Origin: Vanessa cardui
Taxonomy: Eukaryota > Arthropoda > Insecta > Lepidoptera > Nymphalidae
Length of the DNA: 64,000 nt
Assembly (NCBI RefSeq): GCF_905220365.1
Contig: NC_061140.1
Coordinates: 5,892,501-5,956,500, forward strand
Direction of reading: 5' to 3'
This document shows, piece by piece, positions 1-11,983 of the stretch (its first letter is position 1; each line of letters opens with the position of its first letter). Under the pieces are notes generated by a model that saw only the letters and a program-made list of their open reading frames with translations, had not been told where the DNA came from and made no database searches. The position numbers and the translations under genes are program-made.

Positions 1-1
1 G

Positions 2-100
2 ATAAATCACAGGAATTTTAGTGTCGATGATTCTGTCAAGGTCGGAATCTTCGGATCAAAGACAATTTTAATTAATTCTTTAACGAATATTTTAAAATAG
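2..100 (+). CDS. Possible 3' end of an upstream gene (partial, unidentified)
   Basis: Frame 2 is open from the window edge to a TAG at 98-100 and would give a C-terminus ending VGIFGSKTILINSLTNILK. An AATAAA lies at 102-107, immediately after the stop, so coding end and poly(A) signal would be almost fused. The stretch is less AT-rich than the DNA just after it, as expected for coding sequence. I do not recognise the protein. A 33-codon open frame at a window edge can arise by chance, so this stays tentative. The alternative is noncoding sequence or the 3'UTR of a gene to the left. Confidence 0.3.
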   Translation: MNHRNFSVDDSVKVGIFGSKTILINSLTNILK

Positions 101-469
101 GAATAAAGGGATTATTATATTGTAAAATGTATTTAATTGTATGTTTAATTTTTTTTTATAAAATACAAATATTTTTGATTTCAAAATTGATACAATAATA
201 ATCTTGGGCTTTTATTTAATTTTGTTTTTTTTTTTAAATATAAGTTCAATTTTTAAATTTTGATCAAAACTGCTTTATAATAAAGTAATTTCATTGTATA
301 CATTGTGAAATTTCAAAGATCTAACCAATCGGTTAATAATTAATAAAATCCAATCATGTTAATTTGAAACGCCCTAAATAGCCCATATGTTACGAATCAA
401 ACCTTGTAATCAAGTTCGTCGGTCACATCATCCAACCCAAGTAATTAAAATTATGGATTCCGGAACGAT

Positions 470-652
470 ATGACTAGGGCGAACCTATGCGATAGCTGTA
501 TTCTACACTTGTTCGAAGGCCGCGGAAGTATAACCACGCGGCTGTGGAAATTGGCGGCAAGATTCGCGCGCTTTCCTTATTGGATTTTAATGTTATCTGT
601 GTAATTATGTGTATAAAGTGTGTTCAATGCAGTGAATTAATTTTAAAATTAT
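470..652 (+). promoter_or_regulatory. Candidate promoter and noncoding first exon
   Basis: This GC-richer island sits in AT-rich surroundings. It carries GGCCGCGG, TTGGCGGC and TTCGCGCGC (the last two resemble E2F-type sites) and ends at a consensus 5' splice site, TTAT|GTAAGTAA, with the GT at 653-654. It contains only short open frames, so any exon here would be 5'UTR. It could be the first exon of the membrane-protein gene at 25.3 kb, which has a clean 3' splice site in front of its start codon, or of another transcript. The link is an inference from strand and order. Confidence 0.3.
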
Positions 653-659
653 GTAAGTA

Positions 660-1930
660 AATTATAACTATTTATTTTGAATAAATATTATTAGTATTGG
701 TATTATAATTGAATTTTAAAAATAAGTTCATAAATGTCAATATCAATCAATGCTCTTTAAATTGCATTTGGATTTTAAATGAAAAAAATACCAAAAAGTT
801 TTTAATAAAAAACACTTATTACCTTTTTTATTAATTCACCCAAATGGTGTAGGTATTTATAGTCAGAAAAGTAAAAAATATTAATAAGTTTAGTTAGTTT
901 AAGTTAAATAGAGTGAATATTTTCTTTATATTAATTAATTACTTTTTAATGGATCTGTGACAATTTTTATAAAAAAAAAATTGCGTCAGGTGGTTTTTAC
1001 AATACAGGTGGTATTGCAAAACTTTAAAAATCTAACATATATGACATTCTTTGTCTCCGTATGATCTATTTCTTATAGATAATGATAATCACGGTTCTAC
1101 ATTAAACTATGCTTTAGAAACACAAAGTGTTGACAAAAACAACCATTAAGCGTAAACACAGATATATGTATCTAAGATAGAAATCTTCTTTTTATTGTAA
1201 ATAACGTTATGTTATTAATAATATAATAATAATATATGTAATAAAAGTAATTACATACTTAAATACTGTTTCGTTGCCTATAAGATGAAAAAAAAATCTG
1301 GTTAATTTTCAGATTATACAGTTTTATCTTTATTGCTGAATAAAATTGAATAAAAAGCGGTTTCTAAACTTTGTTTTAAATGATTACATTAATTTATTGC
1401 CTAATATTTTTATCCAAGATAGGCGCTATATTAGGTATAACTTTTACTGCATTCTTAATAAAGAGCATTTTTGGAAACTTATCAGTTTTCGAAATTTAAA
1501 ATTTAAATACTAGATTTGAAAGCCAAAATTTTATCTTGCCAGCAAGTTCGAAAACAGTAACGTTCGAATGTCTTGCATAAATTTGTAAATTTTGCGACAA
1601 CTTTTTCAAACTTAATGTGTGACGCAAGTCCCATAAAAAAGTTCATGTTTTCTAAACGATTACTGAATTTTAATGACAATGCTCTGATTCTTTAGCCATC
1701 ACAGTATAGCTACTAAACTACAATACTTATTACGTACGATCTGTACTTCACATTGACAAACTATTAAAGGACTGATTTCAACAGAACCATCCATTTACCT
1801 ACCAATCCTTAAACTACTTATTTTGATAATTGAATAGCAAAGTGTATTTTTAATACATAAAGAGAAATTAACATGTTACATTTTTGGGATTTGATCAGCT
1901 AAGATTTTTTTCTAATATAATATATAATAA
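660..1930. other. AT-rich noncoding stretch
   Basis: No open frame with coding character, RNA gene or recognisable repeat is seen. The stretch is very AT-rich, with homopolymer runs. Confidence 0.5.
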
Positions 1931-1940
1931 TAGAAACGGT

Positions 1941-2213
1941 CTGTAAATTTCTCAATGCTGGGCGAAGGCCTGCTTTGCTATTGAGAATTTTCGGATCATA
2001 TCCACGCTTCTACATTGCGTGTCTTTGGATTTACATGCAGCATAATTTCGTTGAAATTAGACACATGCAGGTTTCCTCACGATGTTTTCGTTTACTGCCG
2101 AGCTCGAGGTGAATTATAAACACATATTAAGCACATGAAAATTCAAACTCGATCTAGGTTTGAACCCGCAGTTATCGGTTAAAATGTACGCGCTATAACC
2201 ACCGGGAAACTAT
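1941..2213 (-). repeat. tRNA-headed SINE, family A, degenerate copy
   Basis: This is a minus-strand copy of the family seen almost intact at 48711-49023. Recognisable parts are the body (AATGCTGGGCGAAGGCCTGC), the segment with GGTTTCCTCACGATGTTTTC, and the tRNA-like head near 2160-2210 read backwards (TTGAACCCGCAGTTATCGG). The tail is eroded. Confidence 0.65.
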
Positions 2214-2721
2214 CTTCTGGTGCTCCCTCTCTCTTAAATGTTTCTGGTGTAGTTTTAATAAAAAATATTGTTTCTAGAATTATGTGTGATTCTCGTTTTT
2301 ATATATTACATATATTATCAACTTAACAAAAACTTAAGTCTATAATATCGATTCAGTTGAACGGTATATTTCCACAAGACAGCGATATAAGCAAACATTT
2401 TATAAAAAACGGTTAATGGAATATCACATTAGATATGGATAGAAAATCAAATGATTCATATTAATGTGCAAATTATTTATTGGTTGACGGCTCGGATGCT
2501 TAGAAATCTGATACAGTCAGGTGGACATCGATCAAGATTGTCTATAATATGGTGATTATAATTTAGTTGGGGGAAAAAATAATTTTCAATGGAACTTGTT
2601 AGTAGGATTTTGTGCAAGCTCGTCTGGGTTGTCTAATGTATGTACATTAGCATTTTAAGTTAATCATCCTTCGCCGATAGCCAGTGCGCCACCAAACTTG
2701 GGAATTAATTTATGCTTCTTT

Positions 2722-2945
2722 ACTAATTATTATAAATGTGAAAGTAACTCTGTCTTTCTGTCTGTGTGTCGCTCTTTCACCACCAAACAGCTAATCTGGT
2801 ATTTGATGAAATTTGGTATGAATCAAACTTGAACTCCAAGACTAGACATAGGCTACTTTTTACCAAATACATGACAACCAACCAACGCGGGCAACAATTA
2901 GTATGTTATGTGCAGTTAGACAGGTTCAAAACTTGTTCGTTTAGT
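2722..2945 (+). repeat. Non-LTR-like 3' fragment (AACTCTGTCTTTCTGTC family)
   Basis: Begins TTATAAATGTGAAAGTAACT, continues through CGCTCTTTCACCACCAAAC and GATGAAATTTGGTATGAA to AGGCTACTTTTTACCAAATAC. Relatives in this window lie at 5864-6045, 4865-4945, 60747-60870 and 63570-63685. The type is common in moths and butterflies as a truncated retroelement end. The 78-codon open frame here is repeat, not a gene. Confidence 0.6.
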
Positions 2946-3738
2946 AATAGTTTTGAGTATTTAGTTAATAGCTTTGAATTTGAAGTAAAAATATATAAAT
3001 AATCTAAATTTAGAGTGGGATGCGATAGCTGGAGCTCTTCAGAATGAAACAATACCGATATACCGATTTCGTATATGCAGCTATCGTTATTACCTGGATA
3101 CAGCTTACGCTATGTATTTATAAGATAAAGCACATAAAAATGCTTTGGTGCAGTTTGAACCAACTATCAGCTAAGATTTACGTGTTTTACTATACCTTCA
3201 CGCCTAATCTAGATTACAGAATAAAAAACAAAAAATTTAAATTATGATGCATAATTCAATCCACGAATTTTATGAAACAATTTCGATTTGTAAATTAAAT
3301 ATTACACAAGTAACATTAAATAAAGATATCTCAAACCGTACATGTAATATTTTTTTACTAGCAAGGTTATTATTTTAGAAATTGTTTTAATATTTTTAGG
3401 TACCTACTAGAGTTGAATTTCGAATTTATCATCCACGAAATAGTCATAGTTTCGTTTCGTGTGTATCATAAATTTAATTGACCCTTTGTTTTTTTTAGAA
3501 GATATTTAAATATACTGCTATGGCATTAACTTAATACAGATATCGTGATAGTATGAGGAAACACCGTATGTCGTTTGCGTCCTGCTAATGATATGTGCAT
3601 ACGTACATTGTATAGTATGTGCAGTGTTCTCCTGACTTAGTTACCTATATGACTAGTATTTTTTTATAGTATAACTAGGCGGACGGTTATATAGGCCTGG
3701 TAATAAGATGGTAACCATCTCTCATAGCCATTGGCACT

Positions 3739-3895
3739 GTAATCAAAAATCAAAATCAAAATATACTTTATTCAAGTGGGCTTTTACAAGCACTTTTTAA
3801 ACGTCATTTAACAATTAAGTGAATCTACCAACGGTTCCGAAAGTAGATTCTACCGAGAAGAACCAGCAAGAAACTTAGTTACTTTTTTTCAACAT
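3739..3895 (+). repeat. Interspersed repeat family F (TACTTTATTCAAGTGGGC)
   Basis: Starts with an (AAAATC)n-like run, then ATACTTTATTCAAGTGGGCT, GAATCTACCAACGGTTCCG and AGATTCTACCGAGAAGAACC, ending at TTTTTTTCAAC. Copies lie at 13770-13930 (+), 46755-46905 (-) and 48245-48405 (-), with fragments near 28205-28260 and 47565-47645. It behaves like a short non-autonomous retroelement. Confidence 0.65.
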
Positions 3896-3975
3896 TTAAA
3901 AAATACAAAGTCATGTTAGTTAATACAATTACTTAAATTGATATATCCTTAATATTAATATCAATCATTCCTTAT

Positions 3976-4124
3976 ATCGCCATACGTCACCAACCTTAGG
4001 AACTAAGATGTTATGTCCCTTGTACCTGTTTACTCATCCTTCCAACCGGAACACAACAATACTAGAGTATATTTTGGCGGTAGGTATCCTAACGGGCCGA
4101 CACAAACCATTTCACCAAGTGCAA
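3976..4124 (-). repeat. Interspersed repeat family B, partial
   Basis: This is a partial minus-strand copy of the most abundant repeat here. It contains ACGTCACCAACCTTAGGAAC, AAGATGTTATGTCCCTTGTA and CCAACCGGAACACAACAATA. The adjacent open frame at 4138-4389 starts just beyond it and is not clearly a gene. Confidence 0.6.
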
Positions 4125-4560
4125 GGATATAAAACACATGCACATGCTTCCTCGTTCTTACAGTCGGATGGAATTACAAATGATCATAAATGTTCTAATC
4201 TCATCGGATGACATCAAGCACAGGATAGACTCACTGGCTATAATAGTTAAACACTTGCAATTTCCTGACTACGGACTAGTACAGATATATTTTGATACAC
4301 CCTGTAACTTTTATAGTACTCAGTCCATGATTCAAACGCGGGACTATGTCGAAAGGCGAGACAGTCTGACAGATAGTAAAAATATGTGAATCGAGGAAAT
4401 TTTAAATGTAATATGATTTGAAAGTAATTGTACGGTCAGCAAAATAATGACCCTTCAAGTGTGTTTCTTACTAACGCCAAAATGCAGTGAACTAGCTGAG
4501 ATTAGACTCAAAGCTCTAACCGAAGTTACGAATAAAACTAATCATCATTATTATCATCAT

Positions 4561-4945
4561 TGACGCCCTCCATGGTCGAGTGGTATGTACACCGGTTTTT
4601 ATGGGTACGCCACTCTGAGGTCCCGAGTTCGATTCCCGGCCGAGTCGATGTAGATTACCATTAGTTTTCTATGTTTCTATCTTGGGTCTGGGTGTTTGTG
4701 GTACCGTTGTTACTTCTGATTTCCATAACACAAGTGCTTAAGTTACTTACATTGGGATCAGAGTAATGTATGTGATGTTGTTGATTTATCATATATTTAA
4801 AACTAGTAGTCACCGGTTTAGGATGTTGGTTGTATATGTGTGGTTGTCCTTTCTTTGAGTTCAAGTTTGCTTTATACCAAATTACATCAAATTCGGTTCA
4901 GCAGCAGACAGATAGGCAAGTTACTTTCACATTTATAATATAGAT
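4561..4945 (+). repeat. tRNA-derived SINE, family E
   Basis: The head resembles a tRNA, with an A-box-like TGGTCGAGTGGT and a B-box-like GAGTTCGATTCCC, which would be an internal pol III promoter. The body includes TCTTGGGTCTGGGTGTTTGT and ACATTGGGATCAGAGTAATG. From about 4865 it runs into a short fragment of the retroelement family seen at 2722. Other copies lie at 5488-5710 (+) and 28262-28524 (-). Confidence 0.7.
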
Positions 4946-5487
4946 TATTTGCTTTTATCATATACAAAAATGGTCGTTCTACGTCTAGGAAGCCATAGCA
5001 AATTGTTATGCATTGAGTTTTTCAAACAAAAAAACAATGATGTTTATTACAAAAAAAAATACGTTCGATATAATTACATTTACTATTAATAGTTACAAAA
5101 AATCTAAGTCTTTAAAACGAATTCGTTTGTCCATGAAATTTTATTAAGCACTGAAATTTAATTATGTCTATTCTGATAGGTATGGCACAGGCTATGGGAT
5201 CAGATAGAGACTCCGTTATTCAGGCAATATTAATAACACAATACTCACACATAAAATTTTTTTATTATTATTTATTCCATGAATGTATATTGAAAAAAAA
5301 ATAGTAGGAAACACGAAATCGTTAGAATATATTGTATATTAATATTGGTCATTTATATTGACTATAAAATGGCGCGATTTTCAATCTATCTATCCATTAT
5401 TATTTAGGTATATGACTAGAATTTAGATTATATCTATTTTATATCTTAACAGATCATTATCAACAAATATTTTATTATTTATAGTTT

Positions 5488-5710
5488 GACGACCGTGGTC
5501 GAGTAGTGTGTTCGGTTTTCATAGATACGCCACTCCGAGGTCCCGGGTTCGATTCCCGGCTGAGTCGATGTAGGAAAAGTTCATTAGTTTTCTACGTTGT
5601 CTTGGGTCTGTGTGATTATGGTGTCATCGTTACTTCTGATTTTTCATAACACAAGTACTTTAGCTACTTACATTGGAATCAGAGTAATGTTTGTCATAGT
5701 GGTCAATTTT
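5488..5710 (+). repeat. tRNA-derived SINE, family E
   Basis: This copy has the head GACGACCGTGGTCGAGTAGT, the B-box-like GGGTTCGATTCCCGGC and the body TCTTGGGTCTGTGTGATTAT, ending in an AT-rich tail. It diverges from the 4561 copy at many positions, so the two are separate old insertions. Confidence 0.7.
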
Positions 5711-6035
5711 TATTATAAAAGTAAAAAAAAGTTACTTATATTTATTTATATTTATTTGTAGTAGTATGGTTTGGTACCGTTCTGTTTATATGGTGGTACC
5801 TTCATCGACGGTTGCGAGATTGGACCATGCTTGCATACTACACAAACAAAAATTCATCTATATGTTATAAATGCGAATTTAAGTATGCCTGTTACGCCTT
5901 GGATCCTAAGCTTGGTTCAGTAGTTTAGGATTCATGGCCTAAAGTAGGTTTACTTTGATGAAAATTGATGTGAAGCAAACTTGAATTCCCGAAGAGGACA
6001 TAAAATGTTTATACCTAATACTGGATAACCATGCC

Positions 6036-6313
6036 CTAAAACGCACACTCACTTGGTGGTACCACCCACTCATCAGTTATTCTACCGCCAAATAATAGTA
6101 CTCAGTATTGTTGTGTTCCGGTTTGAAGGGTGAATGAGCCAGTGTAACTACAGGCACAAGGGACATAACAACTTAGTTCCCAAGGTTGGTGGCACATTGA
6201 CGATGTAAGTAATAGTTAATATTTCTTACAGCGTCATTGTCTATGGGTGATGGTGACCACTTTCCATCAGGTGGCCCATATGCTCGTCCGCCAACCTTTA
6301 CCATAAAAAAAAA
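6036..6313 (+). repeat. Interspersed repeat family B, nearly full copy
   Basis: Runs from GGTGGTACCACCCACTCATC through GTTGTGTTCCGGTTTGAAGG, AACTACAGGCACAAGGGACA and CATCAGGTGGCCCATATGCT to an A-rich end (ACCATAAAAAAAA). The A tail suggests a retroposed element, but I see no pol III boxes or terminal inverted repeats, so its class is open. The window holds about a dozen copies or fragments. Confidence 0.7.
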
Positions 6314-6989
6314 CGCAAGTGAAGCCGCGTACGACAACTTTGTTACATAAAGAATTAAATATCATTTCATTTATGACAGCGGCAATCGGAAAAATACACT
6401 TTCTCTATTATGTAATAATTAAACATTTTCGCACGCATCATACCCGCGTGTTTTTCCAATGTCAGATATTTCTCATTTATGATATTGGTAAGGATTGCAA
6501 ATTAGCAATAACTTCTTTATAAATAGCATAAATATAATCTTTAGTGAAACTAAAAGCCAATGATATGACACAAATAAGTGAACCCTAGTACTTTCTAATA
6601 CATTAACATTTTATTGTTACCAGGAGTTAAATTAATAAAATTGAATATTTTACGACGCTAACAGCAGGGAGAGGTGAAATGTAATGATAAAATGATTCAT
6701 TTAAATTCATTATGGCCCTTTACACAAGTCTAGGAATATAACACCTCATATTATTGACACCGACAATATAATTATCGGCAATTGTGACTGCCTCCTACGG
6801 ATTTGAACTCACAATCAAATAATTTGTTTTATAACTTACAATAAATTTTATTCAAACTTGCTTGGAATCACCATATTAATTATCGGTCGTGCTAATTACA
6901 AGAATCTGATACGGCTTCGTGATGGTGCCACCAAAAAAAGTAGTCGACTCTTCTTTGGAAATATTATTTTACTGTATACTATCTTTTCC

Positions 6990-7206
6990 CTGGTGGTAGG
7001 GCTTTGAGCAAGTTCGTTTGGGTAGGTTCTAAACGTATTGTACCGCCAAACATCATTTATAATGTTTCTTGTTTCGGTTTGAACTGTCTGTGAGCCAGAT
7101 TATCTACAGGCATAAGGGCATCTTAGTTCCTTAAATTGGTGGTACCTTGAAAAAGTTAGGTGTGGTAAATATTTATTTCAACGCCAGTGGTAACCATTTA
7201 CCACCA
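6990..7206 (+). repeat. Interspersed repeat family B, diverged
   Basis: A diverged plus-strand copy: GGTGGTAGGGCTTTGAGCAA, TTTCGGTTTGAACTGTCTGT and CTACAGGCATAAGGGCATC. It ends in CCATTTACCACCA with the final segment missing. Confidence 0.55.
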
Positions 7207-7737
7207 AAACAAAGGGGCATTTATCCCAATAATATATACAGTTTATGAAATACAAATTGATTGGGTTGTATAAAAACATCCATAAAATACTTAGATTCAA
7301 AGAACAACTCTAAATGATTGTTGTGGCCGATCGTGACAGACGGACATACTGTGGTCGAGCGAAGGCTGTGTATTGGTTTATTGTTGATTTATAACTCATT
7401 GTTGCAAAAGAGATTTAATACACAACTTCAATAAATTTAATAAAATAAACTCGACGCTTAGGTGAATTTGTGACACTACTTAGTTTAAACAACCTTACAT
7501 TTCGATATAAATAAAACAGCCATCGATATATTATAACAGAAGACCGCATGCTTAAGATTTATTCTATTATTATTTTTTCATTGAGTAATAAATAAAACAA
7601 ACACTAATTAAGTTGCTAGTCTTAATAAAAATGTGTAAAATTTCACACATACTCGAAACATGTAGGTTGTTGTTGATTTCATTTAAAGCCGAGATCGAGA
7701 TGATTTATGAACACCATAGAGTATAGAAATTTAGAAG

Positions 7738-8050
7738 TGCTGTCCCGAATTTAAATGGTGCAGTGCCTGGAGTCTTCAGTTTTAATCCCGGATTGGGCAA
7801 ATGATAAGGTTTTCTAGCAAGATGCCATCAATAGTGGATCTGAGTATAGAAGATGTCAGCTTATACAGTTCGTTGCTTGGAACCGTTCCTGCGTCTGAAC
7901 TCTTTATGGTGAGGGTTTGCTGATCCATCAGGTTTAAGGAGTGAGGAAATAAAGAGTAAGCTTGTGTTTCTGCACAATAGTGCATCCTCCGTCGGTTCAA
8001 CTGCCTTGGCGAATTACCGACAAGGTCGAAACCAGTCAAGTTATTTTGAT
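7738..8050. repeat. Probable repeat fragment, unclassified
   Basis: Less AT-rich than its surroundings. It contains a head-like AGTGCCTGGAGTCTTCAGTT and AATCCCGGATTGGGCAAATG, and a minus-strand open frame of 95 codons (7782-8069) with no recognised domain. The composition and the directly adjoining known-type repeat at 8086 suggest mobile-element debris. This is an inference; there is no second copy in the window to confirm it. Confidence 0.35.
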
Positions 8051-8085
8051 CAATAATGATCATTCTCATGAATAGACTACAAAAA

Positions 8086-8300
8086 TATAGTCATCATCCT
8101 CCTGCCCTTTTCCCAATTTTATTTGGGGTCGGCGCAGCATGTCTTCTCCTTCCATACTTCTCTGTCAGACGTCATCTCACAAGTAACATGCTTTCTAACC
8201 ATATCGTCTTTCACACAGTCCATCCATCGTTTCCTTGGTCGTCCTCTAGTTCTATAACCATCCACATTCATGCTCAAGGCCTTCCTCATAATATGTCCCT
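8086..8300 (+). repeat. Lepidopteran repeat fragment (GGGGTCGGCGCAGCATGTC)
   Basis: The sequence CCTCCTGCCCTTTTCCCAAT, TTTGGGGTCGGCGCAGCATG, CACACAGTCCATCCATCG and ATCCACATTCATGCTCAAGG is a type I remember as widespread in lepidopteran genomes. A 92-codon open frame (8056-8334) crosses it and is probably not a gene. No second copy lies in the window. Confidence 0.5.
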
Positions 8301-8309
8301 CTACAAAAA

Positions 8310-10190
8310 TATAGTATACAGTAATATTCCATGACGTTAACTATGTAAATGATATGTTTAAAAGTGAAATTATTGTAGTGATGTTACATAATAATATTTA
8401 ATTAAATTCCAATACCAAACTTTCTACCATAAATACAGCGCGGTGTTCGTGTTAATTTTTTGCTAATCATATCTTTGTAAATATTGTCGTCTAAATAGTA
8501 GCCTTGGAGTCATTATATAGTTCAATGACATTTCGAAAACAAATAAAAATTCTTCTTATAGTCCTAGTCATTGTTGTTTACAATATTTAAAAAAAAAACT
8601 ACATTTATAACTTTCTCAATGTATCTCTTGACAGCTTAGGTCAGTATACTGAATTAAAAAAAAAACATTCCAAATTTAAAAAACATTATCAAACGATAAA
8701 CAAACATGATATCTATAAATCTGTAAGATAATATCTTTAATATTCAACGTACCTTTGTGTATCAGTTACAGTCACCTAATAAATATAGCATCTATATTTA
8801 TTATTTAGTTTCTGATAAATAGAGAATTAAGACGCTTTAAAAGCGGTCAATTTTTCTATGATTTATTAATTAAGTTTGCGTGATAAAAGTTAACTTTAGA
8901 AATCTTTTTAATAGATAATATCGGCTTGTTATTGTGATTATCTAACCGCGACTCCTGAGAAAAGGCTGCGTTGTTTTGCACAATAAACTTAGGTATTCTA
9001 TCGCGGTAATAATACAGTTTTCTTATTAATAGTTCTTTGTTGAGGTTATTTTCCGTGTAAGTGAAGTATACTTGATTAAAACTATGTTTGAAATAATTGT
9101 TATGCTCTCGTGATTTAAGATAAAATGAGGTTGTTCAGTCGATATATTGTTTAACATAGATCACTGCGATCTAAAATTATTCTTTAGTATTTAGTTTGCT
9201 TTATTTCGTTTGTGTTTATTTAATAGGTAGGTATTTTATACAAAGTGTTCAATTCTTTCCTCGCTATGCATAAAACACAAAAATATACAATCTTATAAAT
9301 ATGAAAATGATAAAAACAACTTCATAAATAGCAAACGAGTTAACTAAATATAACACATACCAAAGATTTAATTTTAACAATGGCAATATTTTGTTACGTC
9401 ATATTACGCCAAAGCAACTTAAGTCTTTAATATTAAAATTTTGACATGGCATCAATTTTGAAACTAATGGCAAGACTAAACGCTTAAATATTTACATCTA
9501 GGTTTTTTTACGTATAGATTGACAACTTTTATAGTATGTTAATTTAGTACTATAGATAATAGATAAACTTTACGAAATCTCAACGGTCAGTAAATAACGT
9601 ATTTTAAAACGAAAATTGGGATTGGTGCACTATTAGTAGTGTGGCGCTATTGAATAATTAAACTGCAATTTTAACCAAGTTTATTGCATTTTATATTTTG
9701 CATCGACGTTTATATTTTTATTTTTTATTTTAATAACAGGCAACACCCACGATTCGCGATTCATTTCGTACAGTTTATTATTAAAATAAAATATAATATA
9801 TTTTCAAATTCCCAATTCAAAGTTATTGCAACGGGTTCCATTTTTAAATTATAAATGACAAATGTTCACGGCTTGAGGTCACTACAGTTCGATTTTGTGA
9901 TTTAAGAAGGATATCTTTTTTAATAGGTATGTGAGTGTGTGGATAGAATCGAATGGTGATTTAATTTAAAAAAAAGAACTCAAAAATGGATAGATAATTA
10001 TTTATATAGTGGGCGGTCATTTAACAAGATTTTTATCGGTAGCGGTGTTTTTTGTACGTTAGTTAAATTATGTTAGTATTACGATGTGTTTTTAATTAGG
10101 ATCAATAGTTGCATCACTAGTCTAACAGTAATAAGAAAAAAATTCAATCAAAATAATACAATATGCAGTTTGTGACCTCAGAATTCTTAA
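8310..10190. other. AT-rich noncoding stretch
   Basis: Apart from the small hairpin at 8777, I see no open frame of coding character, no RNA gene and no repeat copy shared with the rest of the window. Confidence 0.5.
8777..8803. repeat. Perfect 12-bp-arm hairpin
   Basis: TAATAAATATAG (8777-8788) is followed by a 3-base loop CAT and its exact reverse complement CTATATTTATTA (8792-8803). AT-only hairpins of this size are not rare at this base composition. Confidence 0.7.
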
Positions 10191-10191
10191 T

Positions 10192-10460
10192 AGGCATCCG
10201 ATGCCCGCGGCCCGTCCCAGCTTCGCGTGGGTAGACGTAAGTTTTTTTACACCTTGGGTACTTAAGTTTTAGTAAGGATACTTATTTTTTAGCAATAAAT
10301 AAAGCCTATGTTACTCGTGGATAATGTAGCTTTAGAATGGTAAAATATTTCTTTCAATTGGTGCAGTAGTAGCCAATGATGTTCTAGTAAAATTGTTTTT
10401 ATCAAGCTATCCTTTTTACTTGTAACGAAATGTAAAATAAACGGTCCCCGACGCGGCACA
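10192..10460 (+). repeat. Non-LTR-like fragment, family C
   Basis: Starts near CCGCGGCCCGTCCCAGCTTC and GCGTGGGTAGACG, then AAAGCCTATGTTACTCGTGG and ATAATGTAGCTTTAGAATGG. This is a diverged relative of the GCGACCCGCCCCGGCTTCGC fragments at 23934, 32876, 35490, 44869 and 46060 (reverse). Confidence 0.5.
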
Positions 10461-11726
10461 CTTTTTTATGTTGTTTAGTATGGGTATAACATATCCGTTT
10501 ATAAGAATATCTTTGTTTTTAGCCTATTCATTACAAACAAACAAAGTTATCCTCTTTATAATATTAGTATATATTAATATAAGGTATACAAAAAAAAAAT
10601 TACAGGATCACTTTATTTTCTTTGATTATAATTGACGAATGATATGCTTATTATAATTATAATTAGTAGATATGTATACTGGTACTTTTTTAGTAATAGC
10701 GGCAAGCATTTGACTACGCTAGAAAATAATTGAGTATCACAATTAATACAAATTCTAACAATTTAGTTTTTCCCTTCCATCATATCATGTTTGATCTCAT
10801 AGATTGAAAAGCAAAACCTTCTTACCATTACAAAATAGTGAACAGTAAAAGAAACATATTTATCAATCAAGGTTATTAATTCGCGATAGCTGTCATATTG
10901 GACCATTGAAATAGAGATATATGTAATTGTGTGGTGTAAATTCTTAAACCAATATGTTATTTTCGGACATAAATAACCGTGACTAGTTCAATCATAAACA
11001 TTTATTTCTACGCTGTTATTAAATATACAGATTAAAAAAAGCTCGTGAGAAGCTTTACTTATTCGCTGTAACAAAAAAATGTTTTTATTTTCATACAAAC
11101 AATTATTTTCAATAAAATTATTATTATTTTATTGTCTTCATTTTTCATCTCTCACAAATTTAAACACTGAAAATTTGTGATGAAATAAACATTGTAATTT
11201 AGGATAATGTATGGAATGATTTGATTGCGGTTTAGCAAACAGATTCATTATATGTATTTCATTCAGTTTCACAATGCGCGCGCATCATTTCACAACTCGC
11301 TAAAAGAAATATAACTTCGAGAAAGATAATTTAAAAAATTGATATTTAGATCCAATATCAATAGTATAATGCGCGTCCATTAAACTTTTGTAGAAGACAC
11401 GACTTCGTTAGATTTATGATATGCACAGATTATATATCGGCTGTCAGAATATTCATCGTCGTCTAGTCGATAATAGTTTTTTTTTTTTTTTTTAATAAAA
11501 AAATATCTTTAGCGCTTACTACGTATATAGACAATTAATTTCATTAACTTATTAATATTATCTTTGTTTATAATATTTTTTTAGCCGAAATGTTCGTTTT
11601 AGTCTTACATAAACATCGATGCAAATACAGTAAATCGATAATGGTAGGTTTAAGGTAAGCAAACTACACCGGAGAAGGGATGTTTTTTACTTATTGTTTC
11701 AAAATTTTCATACTATACAAAAAACT

Positions 11727-11752
11727 AACTTATAATGAATTCATTATAAGTT
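11727..11752. repeat. Perfect 26-bp palindrome
   Basis: AACTTATAATGAA is directly followed by its exact reverse complement TTCATTATAAGTT with no loop, centred on GAATTC at 11739/11740. It sits in AT-rich noncoding DNA. Confidence 0.85.
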
Positions 11753-11983
11753 AAAAAAAGGAAAGAACATAACATGAAGTGATAAATTGAATTGAACACT
11801 CAGTTGTTCTACGTGAAAACTTTCGTATTAACTCTACGTAAACAAAAATTTATACATATACAAAAAAGCAATTTTATTTCTCGAAAACATTTCTTCTAGC
11901 AAAAGTATAAAGGAATAAAATGTGGACTGAATAATAAACAAAGAAAATGTGCAAAAAAAAAATAAGGTTTAGTATTTGTATAA

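Noticed and set aside
4138..4389. Plus-strand 83-codon frame after TTCTTACAG
   Set aside because: An acceptor-like site precedes it, but there is no matching donor or upstream exon and no recognisable protein; it borders a family B repeat.
4600..4650. tRNA-like heads at 4571, 5499, 16010 and 28440
   Set aside because: They have A- and B-box-like words but no intact cloverleaf and are followed by SINE bodies, so they are not tRNA genes.
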